From an uncultured Collinsella sp. (GTDB lineage: Bacteria; Actinomycetota; Coriobacteriia; Coriobacteriales; Coriobacteriaceae), in the NCBI GenBank assembly GCA_900542175.1, contig UQNC01000074.1, positions 1 to 5,842 on the forward strand: a stretch of DNA of 5,842 bases. The letters run 5' to 3'. Below the pieces are notes generated by a model. The model saw nothing but the letters and a program-made list of their open reading frames with translations, did not search any database and had not been told where the DNA came from. Below are positions 1-5,713 of this stretch, piece by piece; position 1 is the stretch's first letter; each line of letters begins with the position of its first letter. A program made the position numbers and the translations under genes.

Positions 1-102
1 GCCTCCCTTTTCTCGAACCTTAATTTCAAAGTCCAAGAAATGGGATGCAGTTCACCAGCCCTGCCGGCGAATCGGCAAAGACTGTCCCCAATGACTAGGT
101 GG
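1..102. other. Short non-coding stretch downstream of the exporter operon
   Basis: This stretch lies beyond the stop codon of the second permease. The only structure I see is a small inverted repeat, TGCCG (62-66) with CGGCA (73-77), around a six-base loop. In the minus-strand transcript no U-run follows it, so it is at best a weak terminator candidate. A plus-strand frame stays open from position 1 into the permease gene and stops near 133, but nothing in it looks like a protein end that I recognise. I see no other feature here. Confidence 0.35.
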
Positions 103-1308
103 CTAGGCGTGGGATTTGGCGCGGGTGAGGGCTAGGCCTACGGCGGCGATGGCGGCGGCGAAGAGCACGGTGACGCCCAAGTCACAGACGATGTCGCCCA
201 CCACGGCAGACGTCAGGTCCGAGGCAAGCGCCTTGCCGATCGCGTCGTTCACCCAATACGTCGGCACAAAGTGCGCCACCGTCTGCACGGCCGAGCCCAT
301 GAGCGACAGCGGCATCCAGGCGCCGCCCAAAAACGTCATGAGCATGCCGAGCAGGTTGCCCACACCGTTGAGCAGCTCCTCGCGCGCGCCCAGGCTCGAC
401 AGCGTAAAGCCAACGGCCAGCGGCGTGCACGCCAGGGCAAACGTTGCCGCCAGCGCCAGGCACACGCGACCCACGCCAACCTCGGCAACCGCGCTGGCAA
501 AGCCCACGACGCCCATCATGCTCGACACGAGCCAGATGCAGACGGTGAGCACGGCGGCGGCCGCGAACACAGCGAGCGAACGCTGGCGCTCAGAGACCGG
601 ACTGGCATCCATGCGGCGCACGCGCCCGGGCTCATTCATGCCCGAAAACACCAGTCCCACCGACACGATGACCGACGAGATGATCGCGTACGCGCCAAAG
701 TTGAAGTACGACTCGAGCGTGGTAGCAGCAGTCGAGTCGACCTTGACCTGCTCGATCTGGACCTCCGCGCGCTTTGCGGCCGCGTGCTCGGCGGCCCTTG
801 CGACGTCACCGTTGGAGGCAGCGGGTTCAAGCGCCGCCGCAGCGCCCGCGAGCGAGATCAAGCGCGAGGCCTCGGCGGACGAAAGCGCCGCCGCCATGGT
901 GCCGGAACCATAGGTCACGTCGAGCTTGGGCAGGGCCTCCCCCGCACGGTCGGCTGCAACAAGATCGTCCTCAAACCCCTCCGGGATAAAGAACACGCAA
1001 TCGGCACTGCCCTTGGCGCTGTTGCTCTTGGCGAGCGCGTCCGCAAGGTCGTACGCGTCGTCGCCGACGCCCGTGACCAGGTCAAAGCGTGAGCCCAGGT
1101 GCTTGGTAAGCGCCCGCGAAAGGTCGCTATTGTCGCGGTCGACCACGATCACGTTGGTGTCGTAGGGCTTGTACTCGGTAAGCTGCGACGAGTTCCAGCT
1201 CACCGAAGCCGCGATGAATACGCCCATGAGCGAGATGAACACCGTGTAGATGAGCAGGTAGAACGGGTGCGCCAGCGCCATGCGAAGCGCGGTCTTAAAG
1301 GTGCTCAT
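103..1308 (-). CDS. ABC-2 type exporter permease (second permease, LnrN-like position)
   Basis: This is a 401-residue integral membrane subunit of an ABC exporter, predicted to pair with the preceding permease and the operon's ATPase. The layout is typical of long ABC-2 permeases. There is one N-terminal membrane helix (about residues 16-37), then a large loop outside the membrane (about 38-202) with an alanine-rich, possibly helical part near 153-184. Five further hydrophobic segments follow at about 203-224, 245-270, 279-303, 314-340 and 371-394. I chose the ATG at 1308 because GGAAGGAG lies five bases upstream. The longer frame begins at a TTG at 1323, which is part of that same Shine-Dalgarno region. 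The start overlaps the end of the previous gene by 14 bases, which suggests translational coupling. Family and membrane topology are clear; the substrate is unknown. By gene order and length it matches LnrN of the B. subtilis linearmycin exporter, which is inference only. Confidence 0.9.
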   Translation of the reverse strand: MSTFKTALRMALAHPFYLLIYTVFISLMGVFIAASVSWNSSQLTEYKPYDTNVIVVDRDNSDLSRALTKHLGSRFDLVTGVGDDAYDLADALAKSNSAKGSADCVFFIPEGFEDDLVAADRAGEALPKLDVTYGSGTMAAALSSAEASRLISLAGAAAALEPAASNGDVARAAEHAAAKRAEVQIEQVKVDSTAATTLESYFNFGAYAIISSVIVSVGLVFSGMNEPGRVRRMDASPVSERQRSLAVFAAAAVLTVCIWLVSSMMGVVGFASAVAEVGVGRVCLALAATFALACTPLAVGFTLSSLGAREELLNGVGNLLGMLMTFLGGAWMPLSLMGSAVQTVAHFVPTYWVNDAIGKALASDLTSAVVGDIVCDLGVTVLFAAAIAAVGLALTRAKSHA

Positions 1309-2482
1309 AGCGGCTCCTTCCAAAGATCAGCGTAGCGGCGGCGACAAACACCAGGGCCATCAGGACGAGCGCGCCGGCGCGAACAGCGAAGGGCCCCAGG
1401 TCCTCAAAGAAATACAGGCGATTGAACATGTCGCAGATGAGCTTGACGGGGTTGAGCCAGCACTCGACCGGACAAGCGCGGGCGACGTCGTCGGCAAGCG
1501 CCATCGCCGGCTCGCCGTAGAGGCCGGCGAACAGGGCGCACGTGGTGGCAAAGCCCGTGAGGATGCCCGACTTGGATGCCTTGCCGCCCTTAACGGGAAG
1601 CGTGCCCACAAAAAGCCCCAGGCCCGTGGCAGCAAGCGCGGATGCAGCCCCGCCCAGCAGGCACAACTCCTCGCGCCCGCCAAAGTCGACGCCCACGACC
1701 AGGCGCACGTAGCCGATCGCAACCGCCATCGATGCAAAGGAAACCAGCCACGAGCCGACAAAAATGCCGGCCAGCGACGCCGTCTTGGAAAGACCGCCCA
1801 CGCAGCGGCGCGCGCCAAGGCCCGACAGATTAGGCTGCAAATCGACGACGCTCAAGGCGGCAAACTCGGCAGACATCATCGCGACCAGGCCAAAAAGCGC
1901 GTAATAGTAGATGACCGTGCCATCGGGCGTGGCACGAGTCAGGCTCACGCGGCGGGTTCCGCCCTCGAGCGACAGAGCGCGCGCAACCGCCTCCGGGTCG
2001 GCGAGCGCCGCCGGGTCATCTTGAGCAATCTGGGCCATGAGCTCGGCATTTTGCGTATACGAGCTTGCCACCGTTTCAAGGATGCTGCGGTCGGTGAGCA
2101 CCGACGAGGCGCGAGAGCTGTCGTAACTCGATAGCAGCGTGAGCCTGGGCGTGCCCGCGGCATCGACCATATAGATGCCCGCGACCTCGCCGGCCTTGAG
2201 CGCTTTGCGCGCGGCAGCCAAGTCTTCGTACTCGCTCACATCGAGCAGCTGGTCGTCGCCTGCCTTGGCAAGCGAAGCTGCCACGTCCTTAAAGGTCGAG
2301 GCATCCCAGGCCTCGTCCGCCACGACGGCAACCGGCACCGGGTCGACCGTGCCGTCGGAGCTGAGGTTCGCAAACATAAACATGAACATCGTGGAAAGCG
2401 CAATGGGAAAGAGAGCGCCCCAGACCCACGTGCTCGGCCGGCGCAGCAGCGTCTTGACCGTGGTGATGATGGTGTTGAACAT
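1295..2482 (-). CDS. ABC-2 type exporter permease (first permease, LnrM-like position)
   Basis: This is a 395-residue membrane subunit of the same exporter. A short cytoplasmic N-terminus carrying RRPSTWVWG leads into membrane helix 1 (about 19-39). A loop of about 150 residues outside the membrane follows (about 41-188), with an acidic, Ala/Asp-rich composition. Further hydrophobic segments lie at about 190-211, 234-260, 272-295, 306-323 and 364-388. This one-plus-five helix plan with a large first loop is that of the ABC-2 membrane family used by drug and antimicrobial exporters. The ATG at 2482 is preceded, after five bases, by AGGGGG, which overlaps the ATPase stop codon; the gap between the two genes is nine bases. 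The two permeases share the same architecture but little obvious sequence, so they probably form a heterodimeric channel. The size is close to that of LnrM. The substrate is not readable from the sequence. Confidence 0.9.
   Translation of the reverse strand: MFNTIITTVKTLLRRPSTWVWGALFPIALSTMFMFMFANLSSDGTVDPVPVAVVADEAWDASTFKDVAASLAKAGDDQLLDVSEYEDLAAARKALKAGEVAGIYMVDAAGTPRLTLLSSYDSSRASSVLTDRSILETVASSYTQNAELMAQIAQDDPAALADPEAVARALSLEGGTRRVSLTRATPDGTVIYYYALFGLVAMMSAEFAALSVVDLQPNLSGLGARRCVGGLSKTASLAGIFVGSWLVSFASMAVAIGYVRLVVGVDFGGREELCLLGGAASALAATGLGLFVGTLPVKGGKASKSGILTGFATTCALFAGLYGEPAMALADDVARACPVECWLNPVKLICDMFNRLYFFEDLGPFAVRAGALVLMALVFVAAATLIFGRSRYEHL
1314..1321 (-). promoter_or_regulatory. Ribosome binding site deciding the start of the second permease
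   Basis: GGAAGGAG on the minus strand lies five bases before the ATG at 1308 and inside the last codons of the preceding gene. It favours the 401-residue start over the TTG at 1323. Confidence 0.8.
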
Positions 2483-2487
2483 GGCCG

Positions 2488-2493
2488 CCCCCT
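2488..2493 (-). promoter_or_regulatory. Ribosome binding site of the first permease
   Basis: AGGGGG on the minus strand lies five bases before the ATG at 2482. It shares bases with the TAG stop of the ATPase gene, so termination and re-initiation are physically adjacent. Confidence 0.65.
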
Positions 2494-3430
2494 AGTCGCG
2501 CAGCTCGCGGCCGGTGATCTCGAGGAACACGTCGTTGAGGGTCGGCGGTTCGGAATAGATGCGGCCGAGCGGCACGTCATGCGAGCGCAGCGCATCGAGA
2601 ATGTCCGTCAGGTTGTGCGGGCTCGCTTCGCACGAAAACGTGAGCTGTCCCGCCGTTGCCGAAAGGTCCAGAACGTGCGGCAGGCTTGCGACGGCACCGA
2701 GCGCCGCACTCGGAACCTCACCGACCTCGATTACAATCTTCTCGCCCATCTGAATCATGCGCTTGAGCTCGTCGTTAGTGCCCTGCGCCAGCACGCGTCC
2801 ACCGTCCATGATCATGATGCGGCTGCAGATCTGCTCGACTTCCTCCATGTAATGGCTGGTATACACCACCGTGGCGCCCTCGTCGCGCAGGCGGCAGATG
2901 CCCTCCAGGATGGCGTTGCGGCTTTGCGGGTCGACCGCCACCGTGGGTTCGTCAAAAAAGATGAGCTCGGGCTTGTGCGCGATGCCGCAGGCAATGTTGA
3001 GACGACGCGCCAGGCCGCCCGAGAGCTTGCCGGGGCGGAACTTGGTAAAGTCGCCCAGGCCGACAAAGTCGATCGCCTCGTCCACGAGCGCACGGCGGCG
3101 CTTGCGGTCGTTGACGTAAAGACTGCAGAAATAGTCGATGTTCTCGCGCACCGTGAGTTCGTCGAACACCGCAACTTGCTGCGGGACCACACCGATGCGG
3201 CGCTTGAGGTCGTAGCGGGCGGGCGTCATGCGCTCGCCGAACAGCTCGATGGTGCCCTTGTCGTAGGCGAGCAGCTGCAGGATGCAGTTGATGGACGTGG
3301 TCTTGCCCGAGCCGTTGGGGCCCAGCAGGCCAAAGATCTCGCCGGGAGCGATACTCAGGTTAAAGTGGTCGAGCGCAATAAGGTCGTCGTAGCGCTTAAC
3401 GAGGTTTTCGACGTGGACGATGTCTGTCAT
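2492..3430 (-). CDS. ABC exporter ATP-binding subunit
   Basis: This is a 312-residue cytoplasmic ATPase that powers the two permeases encoded downstream. All nucleotide-binding motifs are present in order: Walker A GPNGSGKTT (37-45), Q-loop Q84/Q85, signature LSGGL (136-140), Walker B LIFFDE (156-161, catalytic Glu161), D-loop region VAVD (164-167) and switch His193. The signature ends in Leu rather than the usual Gln, and the D-loop is VAVD instead of a GLD type. Both variants are, as far as I know, tolerated in this exporter subfamily. The extra C-terminal domain (about 230-312) ends in a PPTLNDVFLEITGRELRD-type tail, as in drug-exporter ATPases. I chose the ATG at 3430 because GAAGGG lies seven bases upstream and the ATPase domain begins directly with TDIVHVENLVKRY. 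The frame continues 22 codons further upstream without domain-like sequence. It is the first gene of the leftward operon. Confidence 0.93.
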   Translation of the reverse strand: MTDIVHVENLVKRYDDLIALDHFNLSIAPGEIFGLLGPNGSGKTTSINCILQLLAYDKGTIELFGERMTPARYDLKRRIGVVPQQVAVFDELTVRENIDYFCSLYVNDRKRRRALVDEAIDFVGLGDFTKFRPGKLSGGLARRLNIACGIAHKPELIFFDEPTVAVDPQSRNAILEGICRLRDEGATVVYTSHYMEEVEQICSRIMIMDGGRVLAQGTNDELKRMIQMGEKIVIEVGEVPSAALGAVASLPHVLDLSATAGQLTFSCEASPHNLTDILDALRSHDVPLGRIYSEPPTLNDVFLEITGRELRD

Positions 3431-3437
3431 GAGGCGG

Positions 3438-3443
3438 CCCTTC
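3438..3443 (-). promoter_or_regulatory. Ribosome binding site of the ATPase gene
   Basis: GAAGGG on the minus strand lies seven bases before the ATG at 3430. It supports the 312-residue start rather than the start 22 codons upstream. Confidence 0.65.
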
Positions 3444-3619
3444 TGTTGGTCGTGGCCCGGTACGATTGCATCATCGCAGGAGCGGGCGGCGCGCACCAGT
3501 GAGCTTTGTCACGAGTGCGGAGGGGTCTTGGTCGCCGGCCTGCCGACCCCCCCGCTTTGCCGCGCGGGAGGAATGTCACGGTTGCTCTGAGTGGCGCCTC
3601 CCCCGTGCGCGGCATCGCG

Positions 3620-3625
3620 TACAAT
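3620..3625 (+). promoter_or_regulatory. -10 element of the kinase-regulator operon, probably leaderless
   Basis: TACAAT matches five of six bases of the TATAAT consensus and fits the actinobacterial TANNNT form. Only six bases (ACCCGT) separate it from the ATG at 3632, so the transcription start would fall on or next to the start codon. There is no Shine-Dalgarno sequence directly upstream of that ATG and no good -35 hexamer at 16-18 bases. That pattern is common for leaderless genes in Actinobacteria. Confidence 0.55.
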
Positions 3626-3631
3626 ACCCGT

Positions 3632-4777
3632 ATGAACAGGCTATTCGACAAATCGATCGTGCTGGCGTGCTGCATCGCAGCCGCCACGGGCCTTGCTGTG
3701 GATGCTCGCCTGGTCGCGGCGTTTTGCCTTGGCGTTGTCATCGCCGCGCTGGCCGAGGTCGCGCAGGGAGAACGCGCCCGTAGCGCCAGCGAGGCCGGCA
3801 GCTACGCCTACGTCATCGCGGCTGTCTTCGTGCCGCCGTTTGTGCCGTTCGCACCTCTCGCCCTCTATGACATCGCGCGGCGCGTGCGCCGTGAGCACGC
3901 CTGGATCGCGCTGGGTGTCGGCGCTGTCTTTGCCTGTGCGCTCGTCGCGGACCTTCGCACCGACGTGCTTACCGCCCGAACGCTCCTGCTGACCGCCATC
4001 CTTTCGGTTGCCGCCACCTTGCTATCGCTACGTACCGCCCAGTTGGAGCGCGAGCAGCAGCGCATGCGCCGTACCCGTGACGAGCTGCAGGAACGAGCCC
4101 TCGCGCTCGAGGCGCGCAACCGCGACCTTGCCGACCGCCAGGACTACGAAGTCGAGCTCGCGACGCTCGCCGAACGCGCCCGCATCGCGCGCGAAATCCA
4201 CGACAATGTGGGCCACCAGCTCACGCGCGCCTCACTGCAGGCCGAAGCCCTGCGCGTGGTCCACGCCGACGAGCCCGGCGTCGCCGCCGATTTCGCCGAC
4301 GTCAAACGCACGGTTGACGAGGCGCTCCAGCTTGTGCGCACCAGCGTCCATGCGCTCAACGACAACGCTGTCGACCTTTCCGTGCAGCTCGAACGCATTG
4401 TTGAAGGCGCGCGCTCGGACGGCGGCCCGCAGATTGAGCTTGAGGTTTTGGCCGAGCATGCGCCCGCCAACGTCGCCAACTGCTTTGCGGCGGTGCTGCG
4501 CGAGGCGCTTTCCAACGCCATGCGCCACGCCCATGCCAAAACCATTACCGTGCGGTGCATGGAGCATCCGTCGTTTTACCAGCTCATCGTTACCGATGAT
4601 GGCGCAGACGCGACCCCGGCGAGCAGCAGCAACGTCGCAGAAGGCATGGGGCTCGTCTCCATGCGCGAGCGCATCGAGGCGCTTGGCGGAACCTTCACCG
4701 CCGGCCTGCGCGCCGGCGCCCCCGGCTGGCGTGTGTTCGCCACCGTTCCCAAACAGCAAGGAGATGAGGGCCGATGA
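3632..4777 (+). CDS. Membrane sensor histidine kinase, HisKA_3 (NarL/DesK class)
   Basis: This 381-residue kinase autophosphorylates on a histidine and passes the phosphate to the adjacent regulator. The N-terminal third (about 8-133) is made of about five closely spaced hydrophobic segments with very short loops, so there is no separate sensor domain outside the membrane. A charged, probably coiled-coil linker follows (about 134-182). The H-box ERARIAREIHDNVGHQLT gives phospho-acceptor His190, the N-box EALSNAMRHAHA includes Asn295, and the ATP-binding G-boxes are DDGAD (322-326) and EGMGLVSMRERIEALGG (337-353). The first G-box has Asp where a second Gly is usual. I chose the ATG at 3632 because it begins just before the first hydrophobic segment and follows a -10 element. 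The frame extends back to a TTG at 3506, but those 42 codons are Arg/Pro-rich and look non-coding. It overlaps the regulator gene through ATGA. The membrane-only input region resembles intramembrane-sensing kinases such as LnrJ. Confidence 0.92.
   Translation: MNRLFDKSIVLACCIAAATGLAVDARLVAAFCLGVVIAALAEVAQGERARSASEAGSYAYVIAAVFVPPFVPFAPLALYDIARRVRREHAWIALGVGAVFACALVADLRTDVLTARTLLLTAILSVAATLLSLRTAQLEREQQRMRRTRDELQERALALEARNRDLADRQDYEVELATLAERARIAREIHDNVGHQLTRASLQAEALRVVHADEPGVAADFADVKRTVDEALQLVRTSVHALNDNAVDLSVQLERIVEGARSDGGPQIELEVLAEHAPANVANCFAAVLREALSNAMRHAHAKTITVRCMEHPSFYQLIVTDDGADATPASSSNVAEGMGLVSMRERIEALGGTFTAGLRAGAPGWRVFATVPKQQGDEGR
4758..4763 (+). promoter_or_regulatory. Ribosome binding site of the response regulator
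   Basis: AAGGAG lies ten bases before the ATG at 4774, within the end of the kinase gene. With the ATGA stop-start overlap it points to translationally coupled production of kinase and regulator. Confidence 0.7.
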
Positions 4778-5403
4778 GGCTCATCGTTGTCGACGACGAC
4801 CGCCTAGTGGTCGATTCGCTCAAGATTATCCTGGGCGCCCAGCCGCAGATCGAAGTGGTGGGCACCGGAGCCGACGGCAACGACGCGGTGGCGCTCTACG
4901 CCGAGCACGCGCCCGATATCGCGCTGCTCGACATTCAGATGCCGGGGCGCGACGGCCTTTCGGCGGCGCGCGAAATCCTTGAGCACGACCCCGCGGCACG
5001 CGTGGTGTTTCTGACGACATTCTCGGATGACGAGTACATTGTGTCGGCGCTCAAGCTGGGCGCCCGCGGTTACCTGATCAAGACCGATGTCGCCGCCATT
5101 CCGCCAGCGTTGGCGCAGGTCATGGATGGTAAACGCGTGCTCGAGGGCAAGGCGATCGAAGATGTCGATTTTGATGGGGCGAACGCTGAGGCCGGTGCGA
5201 CTCGCCGGCCCGCGGCCTTTGCCGGTCTGACCGACCGCGAGTTCGAAGTCGCCGAGCTCATCGCCCGCGGCCTCGATAACAAGGAGATTGCCGCCACGGC
5301 TTATATGGGAGAAGGCACGGTGCGCAACCACATCAGCTCGATCCTGGCCAAAATGGGCCTGCGCAACCGCACCCAAATCGCCATCGCCTACCTGCGAGGG
5401 TAA
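4774..5403 (+). CDS. NarL/LuxR-family response regulator
   Basis: This is a 209-residue DNA-binding regulator, the partner of the preceding kinase. The receiver domain (about 1-120) shows the acidic pocket VVDDD (Asp7-Asp9), phospho-acceptor Asp53 in LLDIQMPGRDG, the switch Thr in VVFLTTF (Thr81/Thr82) and Lys103 in GYLIKTD. A linker rich in Ala and Asp (about 127-149) leads to a LuxR-type helix-turn-helix (about 151-208). That domain begins LTDREFEVAELIARGLDNKEI, and its recognition helix lies in GEGTVRNHISSILAKMGLRNRT. Length and all key residues are normal for the family, and nothing is truncated. The start overlaps the kinase stop by four bases. Its likely target is the spacer at 3431-3631 and so the divergent exporter; this follows from gene context, not from a recognised binding site. 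Confidence 0.95.
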   Translation: MRLIVVDDDRLVVDSLKIILGAQPQIEVVGTGADGNDAVALYAEHAPDIALLDIQMPGRDGLSAAREILEHDPAARVVFLTTFSDDEYIVSALKLGARGYLIKTDVAAIPPALAQVMDGKRVLEGKAIEDVDFDGANAEAGATRRPAAFAGLTDREFEVAELIARGLDNKEIAATAYMGEGTVRNHISSILAKMGLRNRTQIAIAYLRG

Positions 5404-5423
5404 TTACCCAACGGCCGACCGCT

Positions 5424-5477
5424 CCGGCATAGCAAAATGGCTGCCATCGATTTAATGCCATTTCAAAACTATGCCGG
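5424..5477 (+). repeat. Hairpin just downstream of the regulator stop, possible terminator
   Basis: CCGGCATAG (5424-5432) pairs with CTATGCCGG (5469-5477), and inside it AAATGGC (5435-5441) pairs with GCCATTT (5457-5463). The two helices are separated by a 2/5-base internal loop. Only UUU follows the 3' arm, so it would be a weak intrinsic terminator. It begins 21 bases after the regulator stop, the right place for operon termination. Its 3' arm is also the left arm of the larger palindromic element. Confidence 0.55.
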
Positions 5478-5617
5478 TTTCCGGGGCTGAGTCACGAGTC
5501 CCCAACCATGCCGATATTCGTAAAAATAAAACCGCAGGTAGACGAGCCGTCATTTTGCAGAAAACGCGGGCATGGATGGGAGTCCTGAGTTTAACCCCGT
5601 AAACCGGCATAGTTTTG
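5464..5617 (+). repeat. 154-base palindromic MITE-like element, copy A
   Basis: CAAAACTATGCCGGTTT (5464-5480) has a perfect reverse complement at 5601-5617. The symmetry continues inward without gaps. CGGGG (5482-5486) faces CCCCG (5595-5599), and CCATGCC (5506-5512) faces GGCATGG (5569-5575). In between there are partial matches, several of which become G-U pairs in the plus-strand RNA. The central 56 bases hold a small hairpin, GACG (5541-5544) with CGTC (5548-5551). TTT flanks both ends (5461-5463 and 5618-5620), which could be a 3-base target duplication or chance. It carries no coding potential. It may be a non-autonomous mobile element, a bidirectional terminator or a structured RNA; the sequence alone does not decide. 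Confidence 0.75.
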
Positions 5618-5645
5618 TTTGAACGGTCCTGCGCGAACGCACCCA

Positions 5646-5701
5646 CCAGCCGCGTGGGACCAAAATGATCCGTTTTCCTCCGTCCCCAAGGGATCAGCTG
5701 G
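5646..5701 (+). repeat. Nested hairpin with possible pseudoknot
   Basis: CCAGC (5646-5650) pairs with GCTGG (5697-5701), GGGAC (5656-5660) with GTCCC (5682-5686), and AAAA (5662-5665) with TTTT (5673-5676), forming one stacked hairpin. TGATCC in the apical loop (5666-5671) is also complementary to GGATCA (5691-5696), which lies between the inner and outer 3' arms, so a loop-to-bulge pseudoknot is possible. I do not recognise the family. Confidence 0.45.
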
Positions 5702-5713
5702 AACCGCTCGCCA

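Larger units (their letters stand above)
3431..3631. promoter_or_regulatory. Divergent regulatory spacer between exporter and two-component operons
   Basis: This 201-base spacer must hold the promoters of both operons and, by analogy with similar modules, the response-regulator binding site. Visible structures are an inverted repeat GGTCG (3530-3534) / CGACC (3544-3548), flanked by GGGGTC (3522-3527) / GACCCC (3545-3550), and two direct copies of TGTCACG (3507-3513 and 3574-3580). On the minus strand the only promoter-like string I see for the exporter is a weak TGCGATGAT (3470-3478), and I do not assign it. The operator assignment is inference. Confidence 0.45.

Noticed and set aside
271..1092. 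Long plus-strand open frames opposite the second permease (also 116-913)
   Set aside because: They are antisense to a clear membrane protein and consist of Arg/Ala/His-rich low-information sequence, as expected from the reverse strand of a high-G+C gene.
1280..2134. Plus-strand open frame of 284 codons opposite the first permease
   Set aside because: Composition is Lys/Arg/Gly/His-rich without domains or a ribosome binding site; the minus strand encodes a convincing permease.
2579..3502. Plus-strand open frame of 307 codons opposite the ATPase
   Set aside because: It mirrors an ATPase with every catalytic motif intact and has no recognisable motifs of its own.
3566..3590. GGGAGGA immediately before an ATG in the spacer
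   Set aside because: The frame stops after five codons and the Shine-Dalgarno sequence abuts the ATG, so it is not a credible start; a leader peptide is possible but unsupported.
3506..3631. N-terminal extension of the kinase from a TTG
   Set aside because: The 42 extra residues are Arg/Pro-rich, lack a Shine-Dalgarno sequence and would cover the -10 element found just before the ATG.
4008..4982. Plus-strand frame of 324 codons overlapping the kinase and regulator genes
   Set aside because: It is Pro/Arg/Ser/Ala-rich, crosses the boundary of two real genes and has no family features.
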